From NCBI GenBank assembly GCA_002082585.1, contig CP020563.1, positions 5,264,001 through 5,328,000 of the forward strand: DNA of 64,000 nt, in the 5' to 3' direction. The notes beneath the pieces were generated by a model. That model was not told the DNA's origin, did no database searches, and saw only the letters and a list, made by a program, of their open reading frames with translations. How positions within the stretch are numbered: the stretch's first letter is position 1; each line of letters opens with the position of its first letter. This DNA comes from Kitasatospora albolonga. Lineage in GTDB: Bacteria; Actinomycetota; Actinomycetes; Streptomycetales; Streptomycetaceae. The position numbers and the translations under genes were made by a program. Positions 33,145-42,218 of this stretch are shown here, piece by piece.

Positions 33145-33849
33145 ATGAGTGCTCGAAGAAAGCCGTCGAACCGGGTGGGACGAAGACGGCTCGGCGGCGG
33201 GGCTCTGCCGCGTATCGCCCTTGGGCTGGCAGGGCTGCTGGCTGTCGAGGCCGCTGTCGTCGTCGGTACGTCGGGCCGCGCTGTGGCTTTGCCGTCACGG
33301 CAAAGCCAGGAGCGGCAGCCGGTTTCCGCTCCCGCGGAAGCGGCCCGCCATCCGCGGGAGGCCGCCGACCTCCCGTCCGCCCAGGTGGCGGCGCGGCTGT
33401 CCGGCAAGCGGGTCGAGGCCCTGTCGGAGCGTACGGAGTCGTCGACGACCTGGGCGAACCCGGACGGGTCGGTGACGCTGGACGCCGCGTCCGGGCCGGT
33501 GCGCTTCCGGGACGGGGAGACGGACGCATGGCGTGACATCGACGTCGACCTGGTGAAGAAGCCGGGCGGTGAAGTGGCAGCCGAGGCACACCCGTTGGGG
33601 CTGAAGCTGGCGGGTAGGACGCCCGCGGCCAAGGCGGCGAAGGTGCGGGCATCGGGCGCGGTCGGGGAGGCCGGGACCTTATCCGTACCGCTGGTGCGGC
33701 TGGAGGCCGGTGACGACCGGGCGATGACCCTGTCGTGGCGGGGCGCCCTGCCCGAGCCCTCCGTGTCGGGGACGACGGCGCGTTACGTCGATGCGCTGAA
33801 GGCGACGGACCTGATTGTCGAGTCGACCCGTACGGGGTTCGAGCAGTTC
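33145..33849 (+). pseudogene. truncated 5' end of an RHS/DNRLRE-type secreted protein gene
   Basis: From the ATG at 33145 the frame encodes an export signal (RIALGLAGLLAVEAAVVVGTSGRAVA) and a domain ([83 protein letters not shown]) that matches the N-terminus of very large Streptomyces DNRLRE/RHS-repeat proteins. These normally continue LVLK and run for 2000 or more residues; here similarity stops at Phe235 (33849), where sequence resembling the upstream region of the YyaL-type gene begins. The frame stays open by chance to 34143. It is a breakpoint remnant, probably non-functional. Confidence 0.7.
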
Positions 33850-33888
33850 GGCAAGGCCCCCTGCCCCACCTGCGCCTTCGTGCCGCGC

Positions 33889-34096
33889 CCCGTGGCGCGA
33901 AGGTGCCGTGGAGGCGGGTGCGCGAGGATTGGGGCATGGCCAATCGACTTGCGCAGACCACGTCCCCCTACCTGCTCCAGCACGCCGACAACCCCGTCGA
34001 CTGGTGGCCGTGGTCGCCCGAGGCGTTCGAGGAGGCCCGGCGGCGGGATGTGCCCGTGCTGCTCAGCGTCGGGTACGCGAGCTGTCACTGGTGCCA
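33889..34096 (+). repeat. 208-bp direct repeat, left copy
   Basis: Identical base for base to 37093-37300 (offset 3204). It contains 47 bp upstream of the YyaL-type gene's start and its first 53 codons, ending within the CHWC motif. The flanking 42 bases on the left side are only about two-thirds identical to those left of the right copy. Confidence 0.97.
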
Positions 34097-34100
34097 GTGA
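33936..34100 (+). pseudogene. truncated duplicate of the YyaL-type thioredoxin-domain gene
   Basis: Start codon and the first 53 residues are identical to the complete gene at 37140, through [10 protein letters not shown]; sequence then switches to island DNA giving Gln and a TGA stop (54 residues). The break falls right after the CHWC redox motif, so no functional domain can be made. Confidence 0.93.
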
Positions 34101-34109
34101 ACTCGCGAA

Positions 34110-34498
34110 CCCAGTAGTCGGCAGTGCTTATACATTTCGATGATTACGTGCTTTCCACGGGCTTTTGACCAGGTGTCACGGTCAGACGCCAGAACGATCA
34201 CGGGACCGCGACGCTGGAGACGAGGGCGTCGATCGCGTACCTGTTCCCGTGCAGCCCGCTTGCGTTCTGAAGAAGTTTCACTGCACTCAGGGCGTCCTCT
34301 TAGCTGACCGGTTCCACCCGCAGCCGGGCGAGTCCTCACTTCAAGCGCGCCAGATCGGCCTTCTTGCACACGGCTTCGATGTTGGTCAGCGCAGACACGA
34401 GGACGGGAAAATCGACCCGGCATCGCGCCTCACCGCAAGCCATCATCTTGCGGCCGCCCGTTGTACAGCAGCAAGGAAAGCGCCTCGGAGTCGAGCAC
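34110..34498 (-). pseudogene. decayed PIN-domain (VapC-like) toxin gene
   Basis: Reading the minus strand from a GTG at 34498 gives VLDSEALSLLLYNGRP, then, across frame changes and in-frame TGA and TAA stops, VLVSALTNIEA, LARLRVEPVS, EDALSAVKLLQNASGLHGNRYAIDALVSS and VIVLASDRDTW. These match in order the blocks of a PIN ribonuclease: first Asp, the ALTxxEA Glu, YAIDAxV Asp and the TSDxxD ending. The GTG overlaps a TAG stop of a preceding frame, as in antitoxin-toxin operons. At least one frameshift and two stops make it non-functional. Boundaries are approximate. Confidence 0.7.
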
Positions 34499-34614
34499 TA
34501 GCTAGCGAGCCGACTGTTCCTTGGCTTCAGGCGGCGGAGAACTTCACACTCTCCAACTGCTGTGGCTTCCGGAGGGACGCCGTAGCGCGGCGCTCAGATG
34601 ATCCTATCGTTATT

Positions 34615-35727
34615 CTAATTCTTGATTTTCCTCGAAAGGAGCAACGTCAATTGCTGAGAGCGAATTCGACGCGAGCCGAGATCAGACGAGTTCCGGACAC
34701 CCGATGTGTACTCTTCGATGATTTTCTCGACTTCCTCAGCTGACATGTCGACAATAGTCGCCAGTGATTCTAGAAGGCTGTCAGTTTCTCCATTCTCACC
34801 ATTCCTTTTCCTTTCCGATACTGCACGCTGAAACAGGTCCAAAAGCTCTCGAACCTGCATTCTCTGGAAATGATCGGCACTCTTTAGTTCGGCACGCAGC
34901 CCCCAGGAGGTGTGCAGTAGGGTAAACATGTCGACGATATTCGACCACCTGGTTCTGCCGACCCATTTAATGGTATTGCTGAGAAGGGTCAACAGCTCTA
35001 GAAATTCCGCAGAGCGATCCTGATAGTTTTCGAAGTCTGCGGAGATTTTATCGTAGCGTTCATTGAGTTCGGTCTTCTTGTTTGAAAGGCCGAAGATGCA
35101 AGTGCCGAAGACCTCGGCGTAGAACTCCAGGTCGCCGCCCCGCTTGCGTCGTTCGCCGCTGAATACGCCGGAGACTGTACTTATCTGGTGAGCTGCGCAG
35201 TCTTTGAGGAAGTCATTGAATGGCCCGGGGAGCAAGGCGTTTCGGAGTTCCTGCTCCGTCAAGACCATGTTAACTCTGTTGACGCGTGCAAAAACTGCGC
35301 GAACGAACTCGTCGGCCAGATTTGACAGACGACGAATCGGGAATCGGTACTGGAAGAACTCCTGCCGCACGTCATCAGGCAGCTCTTTGAAGAGCATTCC
35401 CTCAAACTTTGAACTCAGCTTCTCGTCTTCCAGTCCATCCAGAGGGAACTTGTTGTTAAGGAACTCAAGCAAAGAGGTGAGGCGTTGCTGACCGTCGACA
35501 ACAGATGCAGTCTGCTCCCCTTCTGGTGATGTCTCATACGCAAGGTAAATCTCCGGGATCGGGTAGCCGAGGAGTATGGTTTCCATCAAGGACACCTTGG
35601 CACGTACCGGCCATACAGCTTGGCGCTGGTACTCGGGCTGAAGGATTAGCTCGCCGGACTTATCCAATGACCGGAATTCCGCTACTGTTTTCGACTCGAT
35701 CTCGAACTTGAGTCCGTGATCAGCCAT
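34615..35727 (-). CDS. DUF262 (ParB/GmrS-like nuclease-fold) protein
   Basis: 370 residues. The DUF262 core is clear: LQPEYQRQAVWPVRAKVSLMETILLGYPIPEIYL (29-62) followed by VVDGQQRLTSLLEFL (76-90), the DGQQR motif proposed to bind or hydrolyse nucleotides or DNA in GmrSD-type systems. The rest is helical (LSDEFVRAVFARVNR-like segment, VNMVLTEQELRNAL, RRKRGGDLEFYAEVFGTCIFG) and no DUF1524 HNH nuclease domain is present. The start overlaps the end of the nucleotidyltransferase gene by 8 bp, so the two are co-translated. Codon use is much less G+C-biased than neighbours, indicating recent transfer. A defence or toxin role is plausible but unproven. Confidence 0.82.
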   Translation of the reverse strand: MADHGLKFEIESKTVAEFRSLDKSGELILQPEYQRQAVWPVRAKVSLMETILLGYPIPEIYLAYETSPEGEQTASVVDGQQRLTSLLEFLNNKFPLDGLEDEKLSSKFEGMLFKELPDDVRQEFFQYRFPIRRLSNLADEFVRAVFARVNRVNMVLTEQELRNALLPGPFNDFLKDCAAHQISTVSGVFSGERRKRGGDLEFYAEVFGTCIFGLSNKKTELNERYDKISADFENYQDRSAEFLELLTLLSNTIKWVGRTRWSNIVDMFTLLHTSWGLRAELKSADHFQRMQVRELLDLFQRAVSERKRNGENGETDSLLESLATIVDMSAEEVEKIIEEYTSGVRNSSDLGSRRIRSQQLTLLLSRKIKN

Positions 35728-36319
35728 GGTTTACGCCCTCCTCGATTGCGCGATCGCGCGCGATGTTTACACTTTTTGTCTGGTAACTTCTGAGTGACTT
35801 ATGGTTGCGGTACAAACGATAATTTACCTCACAGTTCCTGAAAGCGCCTCCAAGATCTTGAATGAAGAGATCCCTGGATCGCGACCATTGTTCGCCGAAG
35901 GGCAGTCTCGGTAGAACTATATCGAGGGCGATACACTCTTCGAAAACTAGTTTTCGTAGGTAATTCTTATTTCCGGAGAAGAGGTCGCCTTCGATTATTT
36001 TCTGAAGTTCCCCCCATGCTTTGTCGAAAAGCTCTGATGAGATTATTGCGATGTCTAGGTCTGATCCTTCGTGGAACTTTCTAAAGTTTTTCTTTGGGTT
36101 CATCGAGTAGCCCAGTCGGGCACTTCCAACTAGTTGTACGGCCATCGGGTCTACGCCTAGTTCGGTTGCAACAAGATGCCGCCACTTGATGTAACTCAGT
36201 TCTTGGGGCCACACCGCGGGTGTTCCGTCGAAAAGTCGGGCGGTCACGAAGTAGTCAACTTCCCGCCCGAGAGAACTGAACTCTTTCCAGAACTCCGACA
36301 GTCCTGAAATTTTGTCCAT
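35720..36319 (-). CDS. nucleotidyltransferase-fold protein paired with DUF262
   Basis: 199 residues. A pol-beta-type nucleotidyltransferase signature is present: helix-loop LVGSARLGYSM (63-73) with GS, then EGSDLDIAII (84-92) supplying two metal-binding Asp, and a third Asp in CIALDIVLPR. The N-terminal helix bundle (MDKISGLSEFWKEFSSLGREVDYFVTARLF) and C-terminal basic helix (RLYRNHKSLRSYQTKSVNIARDRAIEEG) complete a compact protein. Its small size fits a minimal NTase such as MNT-like toxins or antitoxins rather than a CBASS cyclase, though the latter cannot be excluded. Low G+C, first gene of the pair. Confidence 0.75.
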   Translation of the reverse strand: MDKISGLSEFWKEFSSLGREVDYFVTARLFDGTPAVWPQELSYIKWRHLVATELGVDPMAVQLVGSARLGYSMNPKKNFRKFHEGSDLDIAIISSELFDKAWGELQKIIEGDLFSGNKNYLRKLVFEECIALDIVLPRLPFGEQWSRSRDLFIQDLGGAFRNCEVNYRLYRNHKSLRSYQTKSVNIARDRAIEEGVNHG

Positions 36320-36401
36320 TGCGTCCCCTCTGTGGGCTTGAGCTGACTGCGTATGCCTTGTGGTCGTTTGTTGGTCACGGTGCCTGCACGGATGCTGGTC
36401 G

Positions 36402-36968
36402 TTAAACGGAGCCCAGGTCCACAGCGATGAAGAAGGGAACGCTGGCCTTCACCGTGCCGGTGAACATCTCGCCGTCCCTGTAAGCCTTGGTGGCGGGGTC
36501 GAGGACGTAGGTGTACACGATCGGAACCCCGGTAGCGGCCTGCTCGACCCGCCAGTAGAAGGGGATGCCGGCCTTGGCGTACTGGTCCACCTTCACGATC
36601 CGGTCCGTGGTCTCCGAGCCGGGCGACACGACCTCGACGACCAGTAGCACGTGTTCGGGGCGGGTGGGCGTGAGGTCGATGGTTTCCGCCCGGTAGACGG
36701 TGACGTCCGGACGGCGGTTGGTAAGCGGAACGTCCTGCAGGCGGACGTCGAAGTCCGTGTCCGCGTTCCAGTCCGGGCCCGCGGCGGCGTCCAGGGCGTT
36801 GGCCAGGATGCGGGCCAGCCGGTTGTGGCGCTTGGAGGCGCTCGGGCTCACGACGACCATCCCGTCAACGATCTCGATGCCGGCGCACTGCTCCTCGGTC
36901 CAGGAGTCGTACTGTTCCGCGCTGATCTGGGTGTGCATCCACGCGGGCGCCACCATCTCGGCGGTCAT
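36402..36968 (-). CDS. Uma2-family (DUF820) PD-(D/E)XK nuclease-like protein
   Basis: 188 residues. Family-typical blocks: [51 protein letters not shown] (Asp88), [35 protein letters not shown] (Glu112, Lys126) forming the restriction-endonuclease-like active site. Uma2 proteins are abundant in cyanobacteria and actinobacteria with unknown biology. Its G+C content is normal for the chromosome, unlike the adjacent pair, so it may have a different origin within the island. It sits immediately left of the right-hand direct repeat. Confidence 0.88.
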   Translation of the reverse strand: MTAEMVAPAWMHTQISAEQYDSWTEEQCAGIEIVDGMVVVSPSASKRHNRLARILANALDAAAGPDWNADTDFDVRLQDVPLTNRRPDVTVYRAETIDLTPTRPEHVLLVVEVVSPGSETTDRIVKVDQYAKAGIPFYWRVEQAATGVPIVYTYVLDPATKAYRDGEMFTGTVKASVPFFIAVDLGSV

Positions 36969-37092
36969 GGTGTACCTCCTTCGAGGAGCCTCGGCAGTCC
37001 CGGTGCTGCTGGAGCCAGCCTACTGTCCGCCGATGCCGGGCCGCCCGACTTCGGCAGCGCACCCCCGTCCCGCTTGCCCGTTCGCCCTCCGT

Positions 37093-37300
37093 CCCGTGGC
37101 GCGAAGGTGCCGTGGAGGCGGGTGCGCGAGGATTGGGGCATGGCCAATCGACTTGCGCAGACCACGTCCCCCTACCTGCTCCAGCACGCCGACAACCCCG
37201 TCGACTGGTGGCCGTGGTCGCCCGAGGCGTTCGAGGAGGCCCGGCGGCGGGATGTGCCCGTGCTGCTCAGCGTCGGGTACGCGAGCTGTCACTGGTGCCA
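37093..37300 (+). repeat. 208-bp direct repeat, right copy
   Basis: Perfect copy of 33889-34096. It includes the presumed ribosome site region and first 53 codons of the complete YyaL-type gene, so this copy is the functional 5' end. Confidence 0.97.
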
Positions 37301-39161
37301 CGTCATGGCCCACGAATCCTTCGAGGACGAGACCACCGCCGCCTACCTCAACGAGCACTTCGTCGCCGTCAAGGTCGACCGGGAGGAGCGTCCCGATGTC
37401 GACGCCGTCTACATGGAGGCCGTCCAGGCGGCGACCGGGCACGGTGGGTGGCCCATGACCGTCTTTCTCACGCAGGACGCCGAACCCTTCTACTTCGGGA
37501 CCTACTTCCCGCCCGAGCCCCGGCACGGCTCGCCCTCCTTCCGGCAGGTGCTCGAAGGGGTGAGTGCCGCGTGGAGTGACCGGCGGGAGGAGGTGGCCGA
37601 GGTGGCCGGGCGGATCGTCGCGGATCTGGCCGGGCGGTCGCTGGCTCATGGCGGGGACGGGGTGCCGGGGGAGGCGGAGGTCGCGCAGGCGTTGCTCGGG
37701 CTGACGCGGGAGTACGACGAGCAGTACGGCGGGTTCGGGGGCGCGCCCAAGTTCCCGCCGTCCATGGCCATCGAGTTCCTGCTGCGGCATTACGCCCGTA
37801 CGGGAGCGGAAGGGGCCCTTCAGATGGCCGCCGACACCTGTTCGGCGATGGCCCGGGGCGGGATCTACGACCAGCTCGGCGGCGGGTTCGCGCGGTACTC
37901 CGTGGACCGGGAGTGGGTCGTGCCGCACTTCGAGAAGATGCTGTACGACAACGCCCTGCTCTGCCGTGTCTACGCCCACCTCTGGCGTACCACCGGGTCC
38001 GAGGAGGCCCGGCGTATCGCCCTGGAGACCGCCGACTTCATGGTGCGCGAGCTCCGTACCGCCGAGGGGGGTTTCGCCTCCGCCCTTGATGCCGACAGTG
38101 AGGATCAGGAGGGCAAGCACGTCGAGGGTGCTTTTTACGTGTGGACGCCTGCGCAGCTGCGTGCGGTGCTCGGTGAGGAGGACGGGGCCTTCGCCGCCGC
38201 GTACTTCGGGGTGACGGAGGAGGGGACCTTCGAGGAGGGGGCCTCTGTTCTTCAGCTCTCCCATGAAGGGCGGCCCGTGGACGCCGGGCGCGTCGCCGAC
38301 GTACGGGCGCGGCTGCTGGCGGCCCGGGAGGAGCGGCCGCGGCCGGGGCGGGACGACAAGGTGGTCGCCGCCTGGAACGGGCTCGCCATCGCCGCCCTCG
38401 CCGAGACCGGCGCCTACTTCGACCGGCCCGACCTCGTCGAGCGCGCCACCGAGGCCGCCGATCTGCTGATCCGGGTCCACCTGGGCGAGGTCGCCCGGCT
38501 GACCCGTACCTCCAGGGACGGCCGTGCGGGCACCAACGACGGGGTGCTGGAGGACTACGGCGATGTGGCCGAGGGGTTCCTCGCGCTGGCCGCCGTGACG
38601 GGGGAAGGGGCCTGGCTGGAGTTCGCCGGGTTCCTGCTCGACATCGTGCTGGAGCAGTTCACCGGGGAGGGCGGGCAGCTCTACGACACCGCCCATGACG
38701 CCGAGAAGCTGATCCGGCGGCCCCAGGACCCCACCGACAGCGCCACTCCGGCCGGGTGGACGGCGGCGGCGGGGGCGCTGCTCTCGTACGCCGCTTACAC
38801 CGGGTCCGACGCTCACCGGACCGCCGCCGAGGGCGCGCTCGGGGTGGTGAAGGCGCTGGGGCCGCGAGCGCCCCGGTTCATCGGGTGGGGGCTCGCCGTC
38901 GCCGAAGCGCTGCTGGACGGGCCCCGCGAGGTGGCCGTGGCCGGGCCCGTCGGCGGGGAGCTGCACCGTACGGCCCTGCTCGGGCGGGCGCCGGGTGCGG
39001 TCGTCGCGGCGGGGGAGGGGCCGGGCGCGGCGGCCGAGTTCGCGCTGCTGGCGGACCGGCCGCTGGTGGGCGGGGAGCCGACCGCGTACGTCTGCCGGCA
39101 CTTCGTGTGCGACGCGCCGACCACGGACGCGGGGGAGTTGGCTGTGAAGCTCGGCGGGTGA
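37140..39161 (+). CDS. thioredoxin-domain protein, YyaL/SSP411 (DUF255) family
   Basis: 673 residues. The N-terminal DUF255 thioredoxin-like domain starts [20 protein letters not shown], has the redox-type motif ASCHWCHVM (about 50-58), [23 protein letters not shown], then an (alpha/alpha)6 barrel resembling N-acylglucosamine 2-epimerases/glycosidases ([51 protein letters not shown]). It is conserved in bacteria and in eukaryotic spermatogenesis protein SPATA20; the function is unknown. Its 5' end is duplicated at 33936 across the island, so it is the insertion or exchange target. Intact length is normal for the family. Confidence 0.92.
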   Translation: MANRLAQTTSPYLLQHADNPVDWWPWSPEAFEEARRRDVPVLLSVGYASCHWCHVMAHESFEDETTAAYLNEHFVAVKVDREERPDVDAVYMEAVQAATGHGGWPMTVFLTQDAEPFYFGTYFPPEPRHGSPSFRQVLEGVSAAWSDRREEVAEVAGRIVADLAGRSLAHGGDGVPGEAEVAQALLGLTREYDEQYGGFGGAPKFPPSMAIEFLLRHYARTGAEGALQMAADTCSAMARGGIYDQLGGGFARYSVDREWVVPHFEKMLYDNALLCRVYAHLWRTTGSEEARRIALETADFMVRELRTAEGGFASALDADSEDQEGKHVEGAFYVWTPAQLRAVLGEEDGAFAAAYFGVTEEGTFEEGASVLQLSHEGRPVDAGRVADVRARLLAAREERPRPGRDDKVVAAWNGLAIAALAETGAYFDRPDLVERATEAADLLIRVHLGEVARLTRTSRDGRAGTNDGVLEDYGDVAEGFLALAAVTGEGAWLEFAGFLLDIVLEQFTGEGGQLYDTAHDAEKLIRRPQDPTDSATPAGWTAAAGALLSYAAYTGSDAHRTAAEGALGVVKALGPRAPRFIGWGLAVAEALLDGPREVAVAGPVGGELHRTALLGRAPGAVVAAGEGPGAAAEFALLADRPLVGGEPTAYVCRHFVCDAPTTDAGELAVKLGG

Positions 39162-39179
39162 GGGGCAGGTGCATGGGGG

Positions 39180-39214
39180 AGGGGCCGGTCGCGCGTGGTG
39201 CGTGACCGGCCCCT
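39180..39214 (+). terminator. terminator after the YyaL-type gene
   Basis: AGGGGCCGGTC (39180-39190) and GACCGGCCCCT (39204-39214) form a perfect 11-bp stem with a 13-base loop, 18 bp after the stop codon. Confidence 0.8.
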
Positions 39215-39292
39215 CTTCCGTACCCCGTACTCGTAGGGTGGGTGGTCCGTACGCCCGTACCCGTACGCCGGATAGTCCGTACGCCGTACGGG

Positions 39293-40006
39293 CTATCCGT
39301 GCTGGTACGCCACCAGCGAGATGCCCACGTAGTGCGCCACGAACGCCGCCAGCGTCAGCGAGTGGAAGACCTCGTGAAAGCCGAACCAGCGCGGCGACGG
39401 GTTCGGCTTCTTGAGCCCGTAGATCACGCCGCCCGCGCTGTAGAGCAGGCCGCCGACCACGACCAGCACCAGCACCGCGATGCCGCCCGTCCGCAGGAAG
39501 TCCGGCAGGAAGAAGACCGCCGCCCAGCCCATCGCGATGTAGCAGGGTGTGTAGAGCCAGCGCGGGGCGCCGACCCAGAAGACCCGGAACGCGATGCCCG
39601 CGGCGGCGGCCGCCCAGACCGCCCAGAGCAGCGGCCGTCCGGTGGACTCGGGCAGGAGCAGCAGGGTCAGCGGGGTATAGGTGCCCGCGATGATCAGGAA
39701 GATGTTGGCGTGGTCCAGCCGGCGCAGCACCGCCTCGCCGCGCGGGCCCCAGGTGCCCCGGTGGTAGACCGCGCTCACACCGAAGAGCAGACAGGCCGTC
39801 GCCACATAGATCGCGCAGGCTATCCGGCCCTCGACGCTGTCGGTCAGGGCGATCAGGGTGATCCCGGCGATCAGTACCGCGGGAAACATTCCGGCGTGCA
39901 GCCAGCCGCGCAGGCGGGGTTTGACAGGGGTGGGGTCGAGGACGACAGGTCCTTTCGTCGCCTCGTTCGGGCCGGTGGTCGCGGCGGCAGCAGCGGCGTC
40001 AGTCAT
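39293..40006 (-). CDS. hemolysin III / PAQR-type membrane protein
   Basis: 237 residues with seven hydrophobic segments. Family motifs: GWLHAGMFPAVLIAGITLIAL, FGVSAVYHRGTWGPRGEAVLRRLDHANIFLIIAGTYTPLTL (the SxxYHR and LDH blocks) and WFGFHEVFHSLTLAAFVAHYVGI (the HExFH block), whose His/Asp/Ser residues bind zinc in the CREST superfamily. The bacterial role is unclear; eukaryotic relatives are progestin/adiponectin receptors. It is convergent with the YyaL-type gene and divergent from pckG. Confidence 0.93.
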   Translation of the reverse strand: MTDAAAAAATTGPNEATKGPVVLDPTPVKPRLRGWLHAGMFPAVLIAGITLIALTDSVEGRIACAIYVATACLLFGVSAVYHRGTWGPRGEAVLRRLDHANIFLIIAGTYTPLTLLLLPESTGRPLLWAVWAAAAAGIAFRVFWVGAPRWLYTPCYIAMGWAAVFFLPDFLRTGGIAVLVLVVVGGLLYSAGGVIYGLKKPNPSPRWFGFHEVFHSLTLAAFVAHYVGISLVAYQHG

Positions 40007-40215
40007 ATCGGCATGCTACCTACGCAACCGTAGGTAACGAATATGAGTGGCCATGCTCACGTGTGAGGCCCCCTGGACATATGGGCGAAACGGTCGGATG
40101 ATCAAATGAGTGCGGTCGGCACCGGATGAGCGCCAGGGGATCGAAGGGTACGAAGCATCCGGGTCGCAGCCCCCACGGGGCACCTGACAACACCCACCCT
40201 CTTCAAGGAGCGATC

Positions 40216-42051
40216 GTGGCGCGCGACATCGCGGCTCCCCTCACTGTCCCCACCCACCACCAGGAGCTGATCTCCTGGGTCGACGAGATCGCAGCCATCA
40301 CCCTGCCCGACCGGGTGGTCTGGTGCGACGGCTCCGAGGCCGAGTACGAGCGTCTGTGCGGGGAGCTCGTCGCCAAGGGCACGTTCACCAAGCTGGACGA
40401 GATCAAGCGGCCGAACTCGTACTACGCCGCGTCCGACCCGAGCGATGTCGCCCGCGTCGAGGACCGTACGTTCATCTGCTCCAAGGAGGAGAAGGACGCG
40501 GGTCCCACCAACCACTGGAAGGACCCCGCCGAGATGCGGGAGATCTTCACGGGGCAGGAGGGTGTGTTCCGTGGGTCCATGCGCGGGCGCACCATGTACG
40601 TCGTGCCCTTCTGTATGGGGCCCGTCGGCTCCCCGCTCTCCGCCATCGGCGTCGAGATCACCGACTCGGCGTACGTCGCCGTCTCCATGCGCACCATGAC
40701 CCGGATGGGCCAGGCGGTCCTGGACGAGCTGGGCACCGACGGCTTCTTCGTGAAGGCCGTCCACACCCTGGGCGCACCCCTGGAGGAGGGCCAGGAGGAC
40801 GTCCCGTGGCCCTGCAACACCACCAAGTACATCTCGCACTTCCCCGAGGACCGCGAGATCTGGTCGTACGGGTCCGGCTACGGCGGCAACGCCCTGCTCG
40901 GCAAGAAGTGCTACGCCCTGCGCATCGCCTCCGTCATGGCCCGCGACGAGGGCTGGCTCGCCGAGCACATGCTCATCCTGAAGCTCACCCCGCCGCGCGG
41001 TGAGGCGGAGGCCCCCAAGTACATTGCCGCCGCGTTCCCGTCCGCCTGCGGCAAGACCAACCTCGCCATGCTGGAGCCCACCATCCCCGGCTGGACCGTG
41101 GAGACCATCGGCGACGACATTGCCTGGATGCGGTTCGGCGAGGACGGCCGCCTCTACGCGATCAACCCCGAGGCCGGGTTCTTCGGCGTCGCGCCCGGCA
41201 CCGGCGAGCACACCAACGCCAACGCCATGAAGACCATGTGGGGCAACTCCGTCTTCACCAACGTGGCGCTCACGGACGACGGCGACGTCTGGTGGGAGGG
41301 CATGACGGAGGAGGCGCCCGCGCACCTCACCGACTGGAAGGGCAACGACTGGACCCCCGAGTCCGGCACGCCCGCCGCCCACCCCAACGCCCGCTTCACC
41401 GTCCCGGCCGGGCAGTGCCCGATCATCGCGCCCGAGTGGGAGGACCCCAAGGGCGTCCCGATCTCGGCCATCCTCTTCGGCGGCCGCCGCGCCTCCGCCG
41501 TACCGCTGGTCACCGAGTCCTTCGACTGGCAGCACGGCGTCTTCCTCGGAGCCAACGTCGCCTCCGAGAAGACGGCGGCCGCCGAGGGCAAGGTCGGCGA
41601 GCTGCGCCGCGACCCGTTCGCCATGCTGCCGTTCTGCGGCTACAACATGGGCGACTACATGAAGCACTGGGTCGAGGTCGGTGCCGACCAGGCCGACCAG
41701 TCGAAGCTGCCGAAGATCTACTACGTGAACTGGTTCCGCAAGAACGACGCGGGCAAGTTCGTGTGGCCCGGCTTCGGTGAGAACAGCCGCGTGCTCAAGT
41801 GGATCGTGGAGCGCCTGGACGGCAAGGGCGAGGGCGTCGAGACCCCGATCGGCATCCTGCCGGCCAAGGGCGCGCTCGACACCGAGGGCCTGGACCTCTC
41901 CGAGGCCGACCTCGACTTCCTGCTCACGGTCGACAAGGAGGTCTGGCGCGAGGAGGCCGCCCTGGTCCCCGAGCACCTCGACACCTTCGGCGACCACACG
42001 CCCAAGGAGCTGTGGGACGAGTACCGCAAGCTCGTGGAGCGCCTGGGCTGA
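40216..42051 (+). CDS. pckG: phosphoenolpyruvate carboxykinase (GTP)
   Basis: 611 residues from the GTG at 40216 with AAGGAG six bases ahead. Hallmarks of the GTP-dependent enzyme: [17 protein letters not shown], the P-loop [12 protein letters not shown], the downstream metal segment [18 protein letters not shown], the nucleotide-site region [18 protein letters not shown] and the Gly-rich [13 protein letters not shown] lid region. It converts oxaloacetate and GTP to PEP and CO2 at the gluconeogenic branch. Length is normal; it is transcribed alone and followed by two hairpins. Confidence 0.97.
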   Translation: MARDIAAPLTVPTHHQELISWVDEIAAITLPDRVVWCDGSEAEYERLCGELVAKGTFTKLDEIKRPNSYYAASDPSDVARVEDRTFICSKEEKDAGPTNHWKDPAEMREIFTGQEGVFRGSMRGRTMYVVPFCMGPVGSPLSAIGVEITDSAYVAVSMRTMTRMGQAVLDELGTDGFFVKAVHTLGAPLEEGQEDVPWPCNTTKYISHFPEDREIWSYGSGYGGNALLGKKCYALRIASVMARDEGWLAEHMLILKLTPPRGEAEAPKYIAAAFPSACGKTNLAMLEPTIPGWTVETIGDDIAWMRFGEDGRLYAINPEAGFFGVAPGTGEHTNANAMKTMWGNSVFTNVALTDDGDVWWEGMTEEAPAHLTDWKGNDWTPESGTPAAHPNARFTVPAGQCPIIAPEWEDPKGVPISAILFGGRRASAVPLVTESFDWQHGVFLGANVASEKTAAAEGKVGELRRDPFAMLPFCGYNMGDYMKHWVEVGADQADQSKLPKIYYVNWFRKNDAGKFVWPGFGENSRVLKWIVERLDGKGEGVETPIGILPAKGALDTEGLDLSEADLDFLLTVDKEVWREEAALVPEHLDTFGDHTPKELWDEYRKLVERLG

Positions 42052-42130
42052 GCCGCCCCCCGAACTCCGCGGCGGGTCCATCGGACATCCGCCCTGACCT
42101 GTGGGTACGACGACGACCCACCGCGGAACG

Positions 42131-42154
42131 GGGGCTGTCGGAGACGACAGCCCC
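42131..42154 (+). terminator. pckG terminator
   Basis: GGGGCTGTCG and CGACAGCCCC, a 10-bp stem with loop GAGA, 79 bp after the pckG stop. Confidence 0.75.
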
Positions 42155-42185
42155 TCAGGGAGTCCCCGACCAAGGACGCCCTGCC

Positions 42186-42218
42186 GGCCCCCGGAACCCC
42201 CTCACGGTTCCGGGGGCC
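42186..42218. terminator. convergent terminator hairpin
   Basis: GGCCCCCGGAACC (42186-42198) pairs perfectly with GGTTCCGGGGGCC (42206-42218). It overlaps the stop of the minus-strand gene ending at 42202, so it can terminate that operon and back up the pckG terminator. Confidence 0.8.

Larger units (their letters stand above)
34097..37092. mobile_element. repeat-flanked accessory island without recombinase
   Basis: 3.0 kb bracketed by the 208-bp direct repeats. It is visibly A+T-richer than the rest of the window across 34.1-36.4 kb, with different codon use. Cargo: decayed PIN gene, DUF262 protein, nucleotidyltransferase and Uma2-type nuclease, all on the minus strand. No integrase, transposase or terminal inverted repeat is visible, so entry was probably by homologous exchange at the YyaL gene, with an integrase acting in trans, or as a remnant of a larger element. 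One recombination between the repeats would excise a 3204-bp circle and restore a single YyaL 5' end. Confidence 0.75.

Noticed and set aside
34165..34743. Plus-strand 192-codon frame in the island
   Set aside because: Its translation lacks family features and lies antisense to the decayed PIN gene and the DUF262 gene end.
34097..37092. Island as insertion sequence or integrative element
   Set aside because: No transposase, integrase, terminal inverted repeat or tRNA target is visible, so only a repeat-flanked accessory island is claimed.
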